Positions 62,501-64,000 of a stretch of DNA of 64,000 bases are shown piece after piece (position 1 is the stretch's first letter; the number at the start of each line of letters is the position of its first letter). Below the pieces are notes generated by a model, which saw only the letters and a list, made by a program, of their open reading frames with translations, was not told the origin of the DNA and ran no database searches. Both the position numbers and the translations under genes were made by a program. The stretch comes from Glandiceps talaboti (taxonomy: Eukaryota; Hemichordata; Enteropneusta; Spengelidae): positions 20,223,947 to 20,287,946 of the forward strand of contig NC_135555.1 in NCBI RefSeq assembly GCF_964340395.1, in the 5' to 3' direction.

Positions 62501-63638
62501 GCTTGGTACGAGAGATTCTAGAATTTGTAAAGGCATATTTTCTTTCACAATGCCGTATTTGGATCTTCTTTACCAGAGACGGGTTTCTTGAAATTCATGT
62601 CGATGTGTATGAAGTTGAAGTTAAGGACAAATTCATGCTAAAATATATGTAACTCATCAACGTGGCTTTAAATTTGACCGTGTTATGATATCGAGAACGA
62701 TACTTCAAAGCATTACTATAGACACCTCATACTATTGCAGAAAGCATCATAGATAAAAAAACACCTCTTGTTCGAATGACTGGAAGGTTCTGTAACGGTT
62801 TTCTACGATCGCTATCGTTCTCCCCACTACATGTACGTTGTTGAACACAATATATGATGATACCTTTGTTCCTAACACCTACAAATTAAAGACGTCACAA
62901 AACACAAACTTACTCAAGAGGTCAAATCCAACTGAACACTATATTACAGTATCATTCTTTATTTCTCATCACATTTCGGTTTAAAACGTTACAGCCCTTC
63001 CTTATATCGGTTTTGAATTATATTCCTATCACTTTTGACAGTGGAGTTTATCATATATTTTCAAACACATTTAAGCTTAAGGATAATTTTCCTTGATGTG
63101 TTATTTCTCCCCTACGACATGTTCATTCAAAATGTTAAACTTTGTTAAACCAACAAGCCTACAGATTGCCTGTACGACATGACTGTACTGTTAAGTAATT
63201 TTCAACTGGTAATTTTTTTTCTCATTTGCGTATTTTAGAAGGGCACCACATCTACTTTGACTTGATATCAAACAGTAAATACAGGATTTTCTTTAAATAA
63301 TTCAGAAGGTAAGTTACTGACACAATAACAATTTTTATCAAGAATAATGGACGAGTTATGCAGCAAAGTTCTTAATCAGGCCAAACGTCAAAGCCTCCTT
63401 TTACTCGATAAATTTTCTCCCTTAGCAATTACCATCCGATGGCTCTAAGCATGTGACACAGTATCTTCTCCTGTAATTGTGCCACACAACAATCTCCTCG
63501 TTGGACATTATGGGCCAGACAACACGGCGTTCTAAATTGTTACACTGCTTTAATCCTAGTACATAAATGAGTTTTTATGGTCGGTGTATAAAGTCGATCT
63601 CAGCTATAAAACACACTCGTTTTTGTATGCATGTACCC
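50541..63638. other. Gene-poor, AT-rich 13-kb stretch
   Basis: No frame with domain-like composition and no recognisable RNA gene. Small landmarks: GTTGGCGCGAAAA (E2F-like) at about 52188; (ACT)n at 52962-52986; (CCCA)5 at about 54684-54705; a G-rich run at 56050-56064; T-runs at about 56698-56709 and 61423-61436. It could be intron or intergenic; the sequence does not decide. Confidence 0.5.
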
Positions 63639-63716
63639 TGTATGTATGTATGTATGTATGTATGTATGTATGTATGTAGGTAGGTAGGTAGGTAGGTAGG
63701 TAGGTAGGTAGGTAGT
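63639..63716. repeat. (TATG)n then (GTAG)n microsatellite
   Basis: TATG units to about 63678 change abruptly to GTAG units to 63715, a single-base change in the repeat unit. Confidence 0.97.
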
Positions 63717-64000
63717 TATATTTGCTATTACATTTATTTCAACATAGAATCGAAAGTAGGGTTGTTGTTACTGTCGTAAAATTCTATTCCTAAGGGGAAT
63801 GTAATCAATTTCCAGTTTACGTTTTTACGTGCGCTATCTTCTAAATAATGGACAAAATACTTGCAAACATGTACAGTTGCTTAAATTGTCTCTGAAAGCA
63901 GTTTATAATGTTGAGATTTGTTTGAATCTTCAAAACCTAATTCTAATTGTTTGCTACATGATAACCAGGAAAATCTCATTTGATGGTTTAGATGAATATT

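Overview
This window is animal nuclear DNA. It holds C2H2 zinc fingers of metazoan type, a class A seven-helix receptor, a canonical pyrimidine-tract/AG splice acceptor, a tRNA-derived SINE with a microsatellite tail, MITE-like elements, and long pure di-, tri- and tetranucleotide arrays. The AT-rich composition, single-exon receptor gene and SINE tail would suit a marine invertebrate (hemichordate, cephalochordate or lophotrochozoan). I cannot name the species, or even the phylum, from sequence alone. No bacterial, viral or CRISPR features are visible.

Only two protein-coding genes can be supported. On the + strand at 19028-27268 is one uninterrupted coding exon for a 2746-residue nuclear C2H2 zinc-finger protein. 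It has nine fingers in a 2+1+1+5 layout, four PxDL(S/T) CtBP-type motifs plus a weaker one, an AT-hook-like motif and basic nuclear-localisation clusters. A splice acceptor at 18918 and an in-frame stop at 18983 show that this exon begins in 5'UTR. The upstream exon(s) must therefore be non-coding, and much of 11.5-18.9 kb is probably a 5'UTR intron. On the - strand at 42769-44295 is a single-exon rhodopsin-class GPCR of 508 residues, with ERL in place of DRY, NPPVY in TM7 and a juxtamembrane cluster of nine cysteines. The two genes converge tail to tail, with about 15.5 kb of repeat-rich DNA between them. That interval contains a full match to the bilaterian CTCF core motif at 40531-40545.

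Region by region: 1-11 kb is non-coding with small tandem duplications, a dispersed-repeat copy, a SINE and a cluster of POU octamers. 10.4-11.5 kb is CpG-richer and ends in a good splice donor, so it is a candidate promoter/5'UTR exon for the zinc-finger gene. 11.5-18.9 kb carries another dispersed-repeat copy and a 326-bp TA-flanked MITE with G/C-run terminal repeats. 27-40 kb holds the 3'UTR, a 33-bp octamer minisatellite, a fold-back hairpin, (GA)n and two very long alternating purine-pyrimidine tracts. 40-45 kb contains the GPCR gene. 45-50 kb is dominated by microsatellites, including a palindromic tetranucleotide locus. 50-64 kb is gene-poor, with one tentative TATA/first-exon signal near 50.3-50.5 kb.

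The two genes have no evident functional link: one is a probable CtBP-recruiting DNA-binding regulator, the other a plasma-membrane receptor. The most interesting material is the giant single-exon zinc-finger protein with its unrecognised domain before finger 3, the modular dispersed repeat seen in five places, and the structure-prone repeat loci.
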